A DNA stretch of 64,000 nt, taken from Certhia americana. Lineage: Eukaryota; Chordata; Aves; Passeriformes; Certhiidae. The stretch is from contig CM031857.1 of NCBI GenBank assembly GCA_018697195.1, positions 61,784,583-61,848,582 of the forward strand, given 5' to 3'. The stretch's first letter is position 1; the number at the start of each line of letters is the position of its first letter. Positions 49,201 through 62,463 of the stretch are shown piece after piece. A program made the position numbers and the translations under genes. The notes below the pieces were generated by a model. The model made no database searches. It was not told the DNA's origin and worked only from the letters and a program-made list of their open reading frames with translations.

Positions 49201-52200
49201 GTTATTGAAATAAATGTCTAACCAAAGCAAGTCTTATCTCTCTTGGAAACATGATGATTTGCTAATCCTTTCCAATTCCCAGCAGGTATTTGAAAAATGT
49301 AAATAGCATAGTAATACAACAGTGATATTAATTTTGTATGGAGTGGCACAGCACGAATTTTACTCCCCATGTAAGTCCTAGATATTCTTATAATCCATCA
49401 ACCAATGTAGCATGAGAATTCTCCCAGGTTTATTTTCATATTAAACTGTGTTTTTACCAAAACAATTTGCTTTACACTGCTAGCAAGATGTCTTCTATGT
49501 TTTTTCTCCTATTTTTATATAATATATTTTCTGTAATTTCTTTGAGAATATCTCTGTGTCTCTAAGAGGACAGAATTTATATATTAAAGAAATATTTTTT
49601 TTCAGTACCGCTGCTGATTACTTCTAATTTAGCTTTTAAAAATATTTCGCACAATTTATAGAGTATTTAATGACCGAATTTTCCATAAGATTTTTATGAA
49701 TTCTTAAAAAATGCAGTTTACTGTAAAAAAATTCATGGTCCCATGTTGGATAAAATAAATGAAAGTAGAGAGAAATCAATTCTTAAAGTAAAGGTCTTAT
49801 CAATGTATCATAAAGAGAATATATACAAGTAATCTGTTATGCTGATTTTTAAAAATATCCACTAATCTGTAAAACACCAGTAATTTTCTACCTACCAATA
49901 ACATAAAAGGTAAAAATTAAAAATATTTTAGTGAATATTTCCTGAGTTATAAAGTATTTTTTTTTGACATTTAAATAGCATAAATTGTAAAAGGAAAATG
50001 TTCATATATTGAAGTCAAGGGCAGACTCAAGTCTTTCAGAGTATACCTGTCAGAAGCTAACAATATTGATTTTATTATGCATAATAGAAATATTGCTTCT
50101 CCTTGAAAATAATCATAATAAAATCACTCTGTAATTTTCACATTAATCTCTCTGTTTAAATAGTGTTTCTGTATATACATTATCACTACTTGTCCAATTA
50201 GTTAAAAGAGTATCTTGAGCATGAAGTGGCATTTAATTTTTCTCTTGCCTAATTTTCTGCACATTTTCAGGAAAGCATTATTAAAGGATTCTTCACTAAA
50301 CAGAGACTGAAATTTTATACTGAACTGTGCTTGAATACTTTCTTCTGTCTTTTCCAGTACCAGTAAGTCTGATGGTTTACACTTTTGTCAAACATTGTGT
50401 ATTCATTTTATCTGAATGAGTAAACAGCACTGTTTACACAGATGCTCAGAGTACTATAAATTTATTACTTTTTAATTATAAATTAGTTTTTATTGGAAGA
50501 CCATATTTCTCCCCTACTTGTTAACTGACCAAATTTTCTTGCCAGTGTTTTCTTACATATTTCTTGCACATTCATTTTTATTTTTAATAGATGGTACAGT
50601 TTAAAAAGATAGGGTTTTTTTTTCATATTCAGTGACTGAATATGATTGTGTTCTGGGGTTTTTTTTTCCATATCTTTCTCATTAGGTGTTTCTCTGCTAT
50701 TAAACAGAATATAGAACTAAGATGGAAGGGTACTCCAAAGTTTATGGTACAGATCTTTTTGTATCTATTAACCTGAGAGACAAACTGGGTTTGTAGCAGA
50801 ATTGTTGAGGAAAAAATAGTTATTGAGATTGAAAGGACAACTATGACATGAACTAACAGTTAGGAATCATGGAACATATGGAGTCCAGTGATTGAATTTT
50901 ACTCTCTGATTTTCTTCTCTTTATCACCACAGAAGCACCCAAGACTTTGTAGAATGTTCCAAGTAGAAAGTTTAAGAGCATACAAGTTTCTGATGGATTA
51001 AGTAGAACACGACAGAAATATCTAATTTTCAAGGACAGTAAACAAAAAGGAGATTTATATTTAGGCAGTTTATTTAACATTTCTTAGCCAGAAGATTTGA
51101 GCTTTTTATTTAACAGAATTATCCCATCCTACCTTATTATTTTTATGTACAAATTAAACATAGCTTTAGGGATTATGAGTTATTGGTGCATTTTTTGGTG
51201 TAAAATAAACACAAGAAAATAAATCTGTGAGACAGATTTACAACAGCTCTATTTTAAGATATACATAAATTGGGAATTGTTTCACATGTTTATGCTTTTA
51301 TTGGTATAATGAGAATTCAGCTACCTTTTAAATATTAAAACTTAACTGGCCAAAATGTCTGAATACAAAACAAGCAACATATTTTAATACTAATTTTAGT
51401 GCTTAGTAAAAACATCGTTTTTCAAAACCTACTTATTCTGATTGATGTAAAGAAGAAGGGATTACAGAAAGGTAATCACTCCTTCAAGGTATTGCTGTAG
51501 AGGTGAAATGCATTTGACATTAGAAATATATGGGGAATGAAACTGAAAAAATACTGCTCTTCAGAGATCAAGTTGTTGCACAACATGCAAACAATGCTTT
51601 GAAAAAAATCAATGAAATAATATAATCACAAGAGTAACAAGATGCTTGGTATAATAAAAAGACATGAACCCATGAATGACATAGTCATGGAAATTAAGAA
51701 TTCACTTACAGTGACTATCGTTTACAAATTCTTTACCTTCTTCATCATTTTACATCAATACTTTTGGTAAGGGTGGTACCAGAGGGATGATTTAGAGCAC
51801 AAATTAGTAAATTTTTTTATTCATTTCAGCAGTAGCTCAATTGGTCACCCTGTGTACACAGAAGAAATGCCCCATGCATATAATTTATTTATTGCTTTTC
51901 AGATCAAGCTGTGTAATTGTGTCCACACATGTAGAATTTTATATGCAATTTAAATACAAAGACAAATAAATATAAAGTAAAGAGACTTCTACATAAAGAA
52001 TTTCAAGGTGTATAATGATGATAAAAAAATAATTATTTCATGGGACAGATAAACAATACAGGGCCCTTTAAAAATTCTGTAGCTATATTGTTTTCAAGAT
52101 AAATATGAGTCATTTGTTATCAAAAACTATGTCATCTGATAGATTAAAAATAACTTGTCCTGTCATTTTCTAACTAAAAAAAAGTTCAGTTTAGGGGGCT

Positions 52201-52611
52201 GTCAATCATGCCTTTTAAAAATTGATTGAAATATTATTAAAAAAAAAAAAGAAAGGAAATATTTTTAGACCACTTTAATATTAAATAAACTTAATTCTTC
52301 CTTAATTTGCAAGAAAAGGTGATTACTTCCTTTTGCATGCTTTTCATAAATAAGTGAATAATACATGATGATTGATGATTAAACCTGATAATTTTACACT
52401 CAGAGATGTTGGAAGAAAACAAAGTCCATCTCTTCTACCTAAAGAAGGATCAAGTATGTCTTTATCTAAATATGGAAAAGTTAAATATAAGTAGAAAGAA
52501 GAATGGAACAAGCAGTATTGTGACTTTGCACACTTTCTTAAAGAGAATTTCAGACAGCTTCCATCATCTCCTTTTCTACTTTAAGGCATAGATGCATTGT
52601 CCTTTATTTGC
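46217..52611. other. Long unique AT-rich sequence
   Basis: About 6.4 kb, the longest stretch here without a recognised element. Only A-rich runs with some C occur (about 48963-48996 and 49121-49152). Open frames are short and lack family signatures. Confidence 0.5.
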
Positions 52612-53120
52612 ATCTCATAAGGTGTGGGTTTGGGCATCTCAACATGGAAAAGACATTAAGCTATTAGAAACCATCCAAAGGAAGGTCTTGAGGATGGTGA
52701 AGGGTCTGGAAAGGCAGCCTTATAAGGAGTGGCTGAGGTCTGTTCAGACTGGAGAGAAGAAGACTGAGGAGAGAACTCATTGCAATCTACAACATCCTCA
52801 CAGGGAGGCAGAGAGACAGGGACTGTTTTCTTTGGTGACCAGTGACAGGAACCAAGGAGATAACATGAATCTGAGTCAGGGGAGGTTTAGGTTGGACATC
52901 AGGAGAAGGTTCTTTGTCCAGAGCATGGCTGGGCACTGGAACAGGTTCCCCAGGGAAGTGGTCACAAGCATCAAGCCTGACAGACTTCAAGAAGAGTTTG
53001 GGCAATGTTTTCAGGCACAAAGTGTGACTCTTGGGATATCTTGCCTGGGGCCAGGAATTGGACTTGATGTTCCTGATGACTCCTTTCCAACTCAGAATAT
53101 TCTATGATTCTCTGTTCTAT
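52612..53120 (+). mobile_element. CR1 LINE 3' end with intact terminus
   Basis: 5'-truncated CR1. The frame 52592-53107 reads WASQHGKDIKLLETIQRKVL, RMVKGLERQPYKEWLRS, GRFRLDIRRRFFVQS and HWNRFPREVV, the C-terminal end of CR1 pol in correct order. A frame disturbance occurs around the TGEKKTEERTHC part. The 3' UTR follows, with GGACTTGATGTTCCTGATGA and CTTTCCAACTCAGAATATTC, ending in ATTCTATGATTCTCTGTTCT, the CR1 terminal octamer repeats. The next base begins ERVL LTR sequence. Confidence 0.9.
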
Positions 53121-53414
53121 AGTTCCCCCTTCCTCCTTCCCCCCACTTCATATACTGATTATGATGATATATGGTCTGGAATATCCCTTTGGTCAGTTTG
53201 GGTCACCTGTCCCAGCTGTGTTTCCTGCCAACCTCCAATGCACTCCCAACTTCCTCGCCAGAGTGGCAGTATGAAAAGCAGAAAGAGTCTTGATTCTGTG
53301 TAATCCCTGCTCAGCAATAACAAAAAAAACACCTCTGTGTTATTAACACTGTTTTCAGCACAAATCCAAACACATGGCCCCATAGTAGTCACTGTGAACC
53401 AGCCAAAACCAACA
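53121..53414 (-). mobile_element. Truncated ERVL-type LTR, minus orientation
   Basis: On the minus strand it begins TGTTGGTTTTGGCTGGTTCA at 53414 and follows the same order as the copy at 6500-7065, including AACTGACCAAAGGGATATTC and the TATA region CAGTATATGAAGTGGGGGG. It then stops at 53121 where the CR1 3' terminus begins. The R/U5-side half of the LTR is missing and was not found left of the CR1, so this is not a simple CR1 insertion with both LTR halves kept. Confidence 0.78.
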
Positions 53415-53459
53415 CGCAGGGGAAGGCTGGAAATTATTGTCTTAATCATTGATGCCTCC

Positions 53460-54560
53460 TTGATAAATTCATAGTTTTTGGACTGAGGTGTTTTGTTCTA
53501 TTCTCAGCTGATAGTATTACTTTGCACATCATTATCCATCCACCAGGCTTGCCCATTTGTTGATGTTAGTTCAACATGCTTTGCCCATGCCTCAAAAACT
53601 TGACAGCCTTTGCACACAATAAAGGCCTGGTAACATGCAAAATAATATCCTGCACTTCTGTTTACAGCTGCGCTAGGTATCTCTGTGATTCCAGAATTAC
53701 CAGTACATAGAAGGAATGCTCTTCATTTGCCACCAGGTGAACAACTTTCACATCCATCCTAACTATCCATAGATATTTCTCTAATTCTAGGACATGCAGC
53801 ATATGCTGGGAGATGCCTTCCTTTACAATGTGAGGTTTTAATTTGAACGATAAGGTGTTGTTTTGGAGGGGGTGAGGACTGGGACATTCCACTTTCATTC
53901 TGAGTTGGGGTCCATAATGTTATCTGGTTCAATAAAAACACCCTGCTGGCTCCTTTTAGACCGCTTGACATTTAGATTAGTTTTTTGAGATTCTTGTGCT
54001 ATTTTTTTCCCTTTCCAGATTTTCTTGTAATCCCCTTCTTGAAAGTAGGTATGAACTTCCTCAATTTATTTTGTCTACTTTCTTCTGCTACAATTCTAAA
54101 GTTAATTTTGTTGCATTTATTACATTATTATTCCACTAATATCTTTTTTACTGAATCCTGGGTGTTATTAATGCAGTCCAGATGAGAATGGCATCTTTAC
54201 CTGCGGGTTCCAAGACTAGTTCTAGAAAGTAGCCTCTCTGCATCTCTTGTTGGCTAGACTAAGCAGGGCATTAGTCCAGCCCATGTATGGTTAGCTAGAA
54301 CTCTTCTGCTCTGACTAATTTTGAAGCTTCCCTAATGCCATTTAATGTTTCCTGAGTATAAACACCCTGCTAAGGGTGTTAGCTCAACCCTAATACTTTG
54401 TTTATGAATCTTACCCACAAAGATTCTGAAGAGCTTCTTTTTTCTTGTAATATCCTTCAAATACAGTACTATTCCCTTCCCTGTAATCCCTATTGCATCA
54501 TTCCTATAAAGTTGACAGTCTGGTAATACCATAACATGACAGTTATCTTCCTTTTAGCAG
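53460..54560 (-). pseudogene. Possible decayed retroviral internal sequence, minus orientation
   Basis: Upstream (on the minus strand) of the truncated LTR, several overlapping minus-strand frames are open for 60-80 codons (53971-53759, 53898-53662, 54532-54332). Some have hydrophilic, Lys-rich protein-like composition, separated by stops and frameshifts. The position fits the 3' internal part of an ERV whose 3' LTR would be at 53121-53414. No reverse transcriptase, integrase or envelope motif could be identified with confidence, and no polypurine tract precedes the LTR. It may simply be unique DNA. Confidence 0.22.
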
Positions 54561-57546
54561 GTTTAAGAGATACCTGTTTTCTCAGGGATTTTTACAGATG
54601 TCAAGCACTGTGGTTACCCATCTTATCTTTCAGGCTTTAAATTTCAGTGGAAAGGACTCCTAAGAATTATGTCTGTACTGCCACTTAATATCATTCATGC
54701 TAGTCAATGGTATTGCAGTCTAATTTTGCCTGTGTTATTTATTGTTATTGTGCTGTTTATTTCCCTCCTGACCTTTTCAGATTTGTATTGAATATTGTTC
54801 TTTTACTATCCTTCGATCCATACATCTTGTTCCCTAAATTAAGGACATTACTATTTTTCTACTGCAGCTGTCCCAACTTAAGTTTATATCTCTAATTTGT
54901 AAATGCATTTGAAATACTAAAATGTGCATGGTACACTTGATTTATCCCTATCGTAGGATTTTTCTGAAAAAACTTAGTTCAGAAAGGGCAATATTATGAT
55001 CTATATTATTCTTATATTGAACTGTTTTATTTGCTTTTATACTGTGGTATGAAAATGCAGTGGGTTATAAGACATTTACAATACAATTGGAAATTTGAAG
55101 CAATAAAAGAATAAATATACTATTTTGCTCTGCACTCACTATGCATACACAGACACAACCTTATGCATACATTTTCACAATTACAATGGCAATAAAATCA
55201 ATTAATTAGAAGAAAAAAGTCTTCCTCTTTTTATATTTGTGCAAAATTGTAGGGTTATTAAAATTCAGTCAATTTAATACCATGACTGGCTAAAGTTTCT
55301 TTTTAATGACAGCAATAAAACTACAAGTCTGCTGATAAAAAATAAAGTAGAAGTTAAATTCCCTGTAAAAAAATAAGTATAAGAAGTATATAGTTTTAAG
55401 CTGATGTGTTGTTAAAAAAAATTAAAATCTTATTGCAGGGAATAACTAACAAATTGTTACTGTTGTCTACATGGTATTGCATGGGAAAAATCTTTAGCTG
55501 ACTAGAAACTTTCAGCAGTGAATGAGCATGCGTAAAATAAAATTAAATGAAAATAGGTAATGACTCTTCAATGTATGGAAATATAAATATTTGGATATAT
55601 TGAATACATATATATAAGTGCAATGATAGAAGAATGCATTAGTTTTCTGTCAGAATAGATCATTAAAGGTATGATTTCATAGTTCCTCCATAATCCAGAG
55701 GAAAAAAATCTAAATATTATTCTTGAATTTAAAAAAATGCCTGTCACTTATGATCAGATCCCTGCTCTTCATTAAGTCAATATTTATTTTCCATCTAATA
55801 ATAATTCTCTCCAAAAATGTAGGTTTTGCAAGAAAAACATCTTTGTTAGAAATAAATGTTATTACACTGGAATATTTTCTAACTCCTTCAGTTGACCACA
55901 GCTCCTGTAGGGAAAATTGTGTAAACAACGTCTTCACAATAAGACTCTTTTTCCATATAAGAAGTGTTAAAACCTTTTGTTGGAGATTTTATCTTACCTA
56001 TAATAGCATTTTTAGTGTTATATTTTTACAACTTATACAGCTACATTATAATACAGAAATAAATACCTTATACAATTTATTGTACTTTTAAAAATAAATA
56101 CTCTGAGTACTTGCTTACTAACAACAATGTGTATAAGAGGCAAAATGGCACCCAGCCTTTCTTTTTTTAATTCCTTAGCAGCAAATATAAGTGAAAATCC
56201 TCTTGTCAAATAGTAGGAGCAACTCAGGATACTATACTAAAAAGAAAGAAAACTTACTCTAAGTAATTACAAATATCTAGAAAATTACTCCAGAAATGAA
56301 AGTGTAATAGGTATGCCACACACAGTCCAGAAAGGTTTGAATCAAATTAATATTAAACAATTTATTTTGCTTCCAAAGGTGGTGTTACTGAAGTCAAATT
56401 TCCCTGCTTTCCTAGAAATGTCAGTTAAGTCATATTCTCACCAAGTTCAGCAAGCTTAATGAATTCCTTGGGGAAGCCAGAATATCTGTAGCACAATTAA
56501 CTTTCCATTCTTATGTAAATGAGGAGTTTCAGTGTCCCTGATGGAAGTCTGCTTTTGGCTACAGCTAGTAAGTGTATGCCATTAAATGACACATGGAGCC
56601 TTGAGCTGAAATTTAGACTTCACTAATTTGTGCTGTGACATGTGCAAAGCTGCTTTAGAGGAATGTGAAACACAATTTTTTAAATGTACCTGATGAAATA
56701 GGGATTATTACCCCTGGCTAGACTGTAGTCAGCAGTCTGATTAGCTTTGTTTTTCCTTAGTCTGAACAGAATAAGAACACTGATAATCTCTTCAGTCTTT
56801 TTATATTCCTTACAATATTTTTGGTCACATTTCTTTATTATAATTATCTAGTTGAGATTATTGATTTAAGGTGAAAAGACTGCAATAGAGTGAGATCATA
56901 TTTTAAATTGTATGTTTGCATTTGTGTCCATGCAATTAAGGTTAATACTGAAAATTTAATACTGAAAAGAGAAATGAACTCCACATAAGTTAGATAGACT
57001 TTATGTAGCATGTAAAGGAAAAAAATCACATACATAAATTTAATCACCTGAGAGAGATAGAAGAGTGAGGAAACAATATCAAAAATAAAAAGAGAATGTT
57101 ACTGAATAGTTCAAGTTTTATTGTTTCTAGTAAAGTCCTTTGAGATCTCTGGATGAAAGGCATTCTATAAATGCAAAGTATTATTATCTCAGAGGAAAAA
57201 AAAATATATGTCAGTTCTAAGATATTGAAATACAATCAGGTTCAAGCTGTAATCACAAAATAGGATCTGGCGGAGTAATTTGTATCTAAATTTTAGTTAT
57301 CTAGGAAGGCTCCTAAATCCAAGTTGGGTACTAGCTTCTTATTTTTATTAAACTTGTCAATTGGGAAAATAAGGGAAAAGCAGAAACAAAATGTATAGAG
57401 ACACAGACCTAAACCCAACCACCTAAAAAAAACCCAAAACAAAACAAAGCAACACAAACCCACAGAGACAGCGTCAAAACAAAAATCTTGTTAGTTGCAC
57501 ATAATCAAGGACAATGCATACACTACAAGAACCTCTTCCAGGAAGT
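54561..57546. other. Unique AT-rich sequence
   Basis: About 3 kb with no recognised gene, RNA or repeat. The 122-codon plus-strand frame at 55723-56091 is overlapped by a minus-strand frame, is AT-driven and has no domain signature. An A/C-rich patch lies at about 57424-57465. Confidence 0.45.
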
Positions 57547-57874
57547 TCAGCATGGACTTTGCAAGCAGAAAGACTGTAAACAAGGGGTGACTCTTACTGG
57601 ATGTACAGACCTATGAAGGGACGTGCAGGGGAAGGGAAAGAAGAAAGGAATAGCTGATAGGGATGAGTTAGAAAGTGGCATAAATGGGGCTGGACATGTA
57701 TAAAATGGTGTCAGTCCATACATGTCTGTCTGAGTCCTTGTAGTGGAAATTTTATTAGAAAGAGGACATTGTTGCACAACCCATGCTATGAAGGAATACT
57801 GCACGTATAAGCAAGTGGAATCCCTGACTTGTCCTTGACTTTGATAAGGGGAACAAAATTGGCTGGAGCAGCAC
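57547..57874. other. Less AT-rich sequence upstream of the LTR-like block
   Basis: About 330 bp with a purine-rich patch near 57620-57650. It may be internal retroviral sequence leading to the LTR at 57885, but no coding frame or motif confirms this. Confidence 0.3.
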
Positions 57875-58117
57875 AGAAAGAGGATGTGGAACAGGATATG
57901 TTAACCATAAAATGAGATAGCTTATTGCAATATTTAACCAATCAAATTGTATACATTTGCCTGATATTCATGTGCACAGAGCATTGTAATCTATCATAAA
58001 CTATTTAGAATCCTGTGAACCCTGCTTTTGTCTACATAATACATGAGATTTGTGCAATAAAGGAGTAAAGATTGTATCTCCATGAGAATTGTCTTTGATT
58101 CTGGCGGTTCTCCTTCA
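57875..58117 (+). mobile_element. LTR-like block with polypurine tract
   Basis: A purine run AGAAAGAGGA at 57875-57884 is followed directly by TGTGGAACAGGATATG, the arrangement of a polypurine tract just before a 3' LTR. The block contains CCAAT-like AACCAATC and an AATAAA at 58056-58061, with a short R/U5-like stretch ending CTCCTTCA at 58117, giving TG...CA ends 233 bp apart. The bases on the two sides (GAGGA and AGCCC) are not a target duplication, which fits a 3' LTR of a broken provirus. Family unknown. The call rests on architecture, not on homology. Confidence 0.42.
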
Positions 58118-58440
58118 AGCCCTTTGCTTGCTCACTGCAGCCATTCCTAAATTCTGATACCTTGTTATTAAATCTGAGTTCTCTACATATGTGCTGTCAA
58201 AGACAGCATCTTGTCTGTGGCCATCTGTGTAGCCATAGCTGTGACTGTGACAATGTCCTCTTAGTGTGTCTGTGAGACTCTGGGATACAGCTTCATGGGT
58301 ATTTGAACCTGTAAATTGGAAGCAGCATCCCTGAGCCTGGACAGAGGTCCCAGCAGGGATCATTGATACTGGAATGGGTCAAAGTAGCTAGACAGGAGGG
58401 TTCTGGGTCAAGGAGGCTGGAGAGGTTATCTCTTGATTAA
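58118..58440. other. Less AT-rich flank of the LTR-like block
   Basis: About 320 bp of mixed composition. It could be more retroelement sequence, since base composition matches the LTR-like block better than the unique DNA beyond 58440. No motif allows a call. Confidence 0.3.
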
Positions 58441-60429
58441 TACACAAAATGTAAAAATGTTGTCTAAGTTACTCCTTTCTGCTTAACTTTAGCAATGCAA
58501 TTCAAATGGGAACCTCTTTAGTTATATCTATTCAATTTAAGTATTTTCGCTTTCATGAGAAAACATTTTGGGAGCACCTTTTGTTCCATTTCTCTGCAAA
58601 CACTCCAGCTCAGAAGTTTTTCCCTCTCAAGATTTTATGATTCTTATAATAAGCTTTCTTCTGAATGAATTTTCACATGAGACTTGCTCAGATAACTGTA
58701 AGGGAAAAGGAAATAATTCCTGGTTTTACATAATGCTATAGTGGATGGAATACTCCCTTAAGAAGAGAAATACATACATAGAAACAATTCTTCAGTTTGA
58801 CAAATCACAAATCCTGCTGTGTGAGGAGAGTGTTCTAACCCACACTTTCTAAATGAGAGTTAGATCTGATTCTTTTTCAATGCTTCTGAGAAATATAAGC
58901 TACTGCAAATTAACAGTATATAGATTTATTTAACCAGTCAGCAAGAAACAGGCATGTCACTTTAACCAAGAAATACCAAAGCTTTCCTAGCAGTGAGGAG
59001 GATTATGATCATTCTTCCCTATGTAAAAAAAGAATGTGTCTGTCTCTATTTTCTAAATCAGACTCTATTAAAAAAAAAAAAAAAAAAAAAAAACAAAAAA
59101 ACAAAAACATAAAGGATTCACCAAATAAAGCTAAAGGTCCTGTGTTAAGGAGCATTTTTCTGACTGGGAGAATACAGAGAATCTCCTCATATTTGAAAGT
59201 ACCTTTTTGTATTCCTTTGGAGAAAATATTTGAGATCAAATTTTAAATAGTATACATCTTTTCATGTTTGGATCATCATCTTGTGAAGGCAGTCAGCATT
59301 ACTTATACTGTTAAGGCCATTGCTTTCAGCTTAACAGAAAACCAGAAGCAATTTATTAAAACAACCCTCAAAACCTTGAGAAACTGTATCTGTGCATTTA
59401 GTTCCAGTGAAAAATACTTTTTCCCTTCTATGTCTCTGTTTAACAATTTCCCTAATGATGTCATGGCATGTGGAAAGTATGGGATCAAGCATCTTTATTT
59501 TTATTTTTTCTGGTAAAGGTTTAATATCTGGACAGACATGTATCAGGGGCATCTCTACTGCTGTTAGTTATCTGATTCCTTATCCTTATTTTTCCCCAGG
59601 AGAGTTATTAATAAAAATTAATATTTAGAAAAATTGAGCTCTAGGTTTATATTTTCTCCTTCAGAAGAAATGTAGCTGGTATGAGATACAACATGGCAGA
59701 ACCACTACTCATGAGAGTTTTAATTATGGATGGCTTTGAGAGCACAGAGTAACACTGTTATTTTCTGGTTTGAGTTGTAGTTTTTAATATGAAGTGATCT
59801 AACAAAAAGATCTGATGGCTCAGGCTTTTATCCTATGTTTTTTATGATTGCAGGACACGCAGTATTTTTTGGAAAACTATTGGAAAGAGATAAAAACAAG
59901 TATTAATCTTATTAATCTTTCTTGAGTGTGTCTCTTGTTCAGATGTAACGTAAGCGCAGCTATTTGAATACTTAAATTGCTGCTGTTAATAATAAATAGC
60001 TGTTGCAGCTATCCAATTTTGTCTTCTACTTTCTTTACACAGAGAAATTGTGTAAAGAAAAATTCCCCAGCCTTGTAATGTTTTGAATCCTTTGAATGTT
60101 TTGTTCCTTCCACTTATCTGAAAACAACCTTGTTTTAATAGATAAATATATGTTGTTGAGATACAGTAAAGGAGAAATTCAGCAGGAAAAACTGAGGGTC
60201 AGCATGTAACTATGTTTAGTCAGTCTTGCAACATGAAGAAATGTAATGATCATATATTTTCCATGTACAGTTCTTTAAAGTATTTATATTGTTATTGCAT
60301 GTTGTGTGCATGACAGAACATGAGATAAAAAAAAAAAGAACACCTCTATCTTCTGATTAAATTAATGAGGAAAAACTGTCTTGGAAAAAATTAGTGTCCC
60401 ATGACAAAAGTTGAACAATGAATTGATAT
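58441..60429. other. Unique AT-rich sequence with poly-A
   Basis: No gene recognised. An A run of 24 lies at 59070-59093, followed by A-rich sequence to about 59113. Overlapping frames on both strands at 59268-59628 have no family signature. Confidence 0.5.
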
Positions 60430-60575
60430 GTCATTGATATATTTGAAGAATCCCTTCTTCTTACCCTTGACATCCTTAGCCAGATTTAATTCCAAATGAG
60501 CCTTGGCCTTCCTTGTTGGAAAAGTGAGCCTGTGCTTAGAATAATGCTTTACTTTCTGCTTCAGGCAGTGTGAAG
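60430..60575 (-). mobile_element. CR1 LINE ORF2 linker fragment, minus orientation
   Basis: On the minus strand the frame reads RKAKAHLELNLAKDV, then KGKKKGFFKYINDIS. This is the conserved segment between the endonuclease and reverse transcriptase domains of CR1 ORF2. At DNA level GGATGTCAAGGGTAAGAAG and TTCTTCAAATATATCAATGA are close to the usual CR1 sequence. Homology ends near 60430, at the TGACA after the YIND motif, and fades above 60575. It is an isolated internal fragment lacking the usual CR1 3' end, so a deletion must have removed the rest. Confidence 0.76.
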
Positions 60576-62463
60576 GAAAGCATGAAATCTTCCTAGTGGC
60601 AAAAGAAATCAAGAAAAACAATTATTCTAACCCTGACATTACAGTTCTCCTGAGACAAGATATATCATGGCTTCGGGCACTGCTCTAAAGGCAGCACTCT
60701 TTTTTTTTTATCAGTCACACTAATGAAGGATGCAAGTACAAGTCTGAAATACAGCTAAGCATTGCTACACCTAATTTGCTTTGTTGGTAGAGGCCTAAAT
60801 TACTACTCCAGGCTCTAAATCAGAGATCTTATGAAGGATGCAGAGCCTGGATATGGTTACTTGTAGCAATGTAGGTGTCTATTCTATGCTTTTGAGATAC
60901 TTTTTTGACTTGACAAGATTAGGATGAAGAGTGGTAATAAAGACGGGGTTGTGGAGAAGGGTGACCTGTATTTCCACAATACTGTAACACTTGGATAGAA
61001 ATTAATATGAGTCAAAGCAAATAAAAATTTGTTCCTTTTTAAAATTATTTCTTTTTAATATAAAAAGGGGTTATTCCCTAAAAATCAGCATTTAGACTCA
61101 AATTTTCCCTTTACCTTAATCTTTAATAAGGGGCTGAGGACAGAATATCATGCAGATTGCTATTATTATAGAGAAAGACATTTATAGTACTCATATACTA
61201 TACTTATTATAGTCATGCCTAACATGATCTAAGTCTCAGTAATTGAAGGATGAAGACACTAACACACTGCTCCCTCTCAAATTTTAAATGTAGTTAAAAA
61301 TTAATTGCACAAATCCACAGTAAAGTGATTCTTTCAGTGTCCTAGGCTGTTCTTAGCTGAGATGTTTACCTGGCAATCTTTTAAGTAATCTTTGAGGAAG
61401 TGTATAGTAAATGAAAAATTTATAACTTTCCATTATTTAAAAAAATATTGTGACACAACAATATGAATAATAAATATATTTAAAATAGTAAGAAATCTCC
61501 CACTCTAAATCAGAATTAATATCTCCTCTATTGTATCACAGAAATAAATAAATAACCTAAGTTCCTTGTGCTGTTCAAAGCAGTGTGAGTCACCTCTCAT
61601 AAATATTTTAGGGAAATATAACTCCTTCCTGAAGCTATAGATTTTATTTATTTATTTATTTTCTACTTTGGTTTCTAGTTGAATGTCTCGAGATTTTCTG
61701 CCATCAACAAAGCAGACCAAAAAGACATAAAGACAGTTGTGATTGGAGCTGAAGGAAAAACACTTGTGTTATGAAGGGCCTACATTTCTCAATTTCTTTT
61801 GTGTAAGCTGTAGCAGAAATTAAGTGTATATTGGGATTGCACTTTGTTATTATATATTCTCATCAACAGGATTAGATACTTACTTTATGAAGTGTGAAAA
61901 TTTGAAATAGTTCAGTAAGATGAAGAAATAAAAAAAATATTGAAAAGTATTTGTGGGTTTTGTTTGTGTGGGTTTTGTGATTAAATGATGTTGGGTTTCA
62001 TGTGTTTGTGAATTTTTTTCCCTGTTTTTCTTCTTATGAGGATATATGAAGAGAAAAAAAAGTGATATTTTTAATCATATTTACCTATTTGTCACACTGG
62101 TAAAAAATTCAAGATAAGGTGTTTGGCTACAATATTGATATATAAAATTCAGAGATTTTTCTATATATTTTGTGTTCCATACCTATATTAATTGACAGAG
62201 GTAAGCTCTTGATAACGAGCATGGTAGTCAGCATCACTCTTTTAGCCATCTAGAACACCAGAATTATAATGAAAATACTTCTTGTATGTCAATATGGAGT
62301 AACTAGAGTGGATAGGTAATGTTCTAAACATCTAAGAAATGGTCGTAATACTTCTCTGACTTTGACTTTCATCTTATTTTAGGAAAAAGTAAAAAAAATA
62401 ATCTGTATTTACTGGTAATTTGCACAGGATCTACCAACACATAAGTAAACACTACCCATATTA
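60576..62463. other. Unique AT-rich sequence
   Basis: Nothing recognised. A short (TTTA)n run lies at about 61643-61662. Confidence 0.5.

Noticed and set aside
55723..56091. 122-codon plus-strand open frame
   Set aside because: Phe/Ile/Leu-rich, overlapped by a minus-strand frame, no splice, start or domain support; fits chance.
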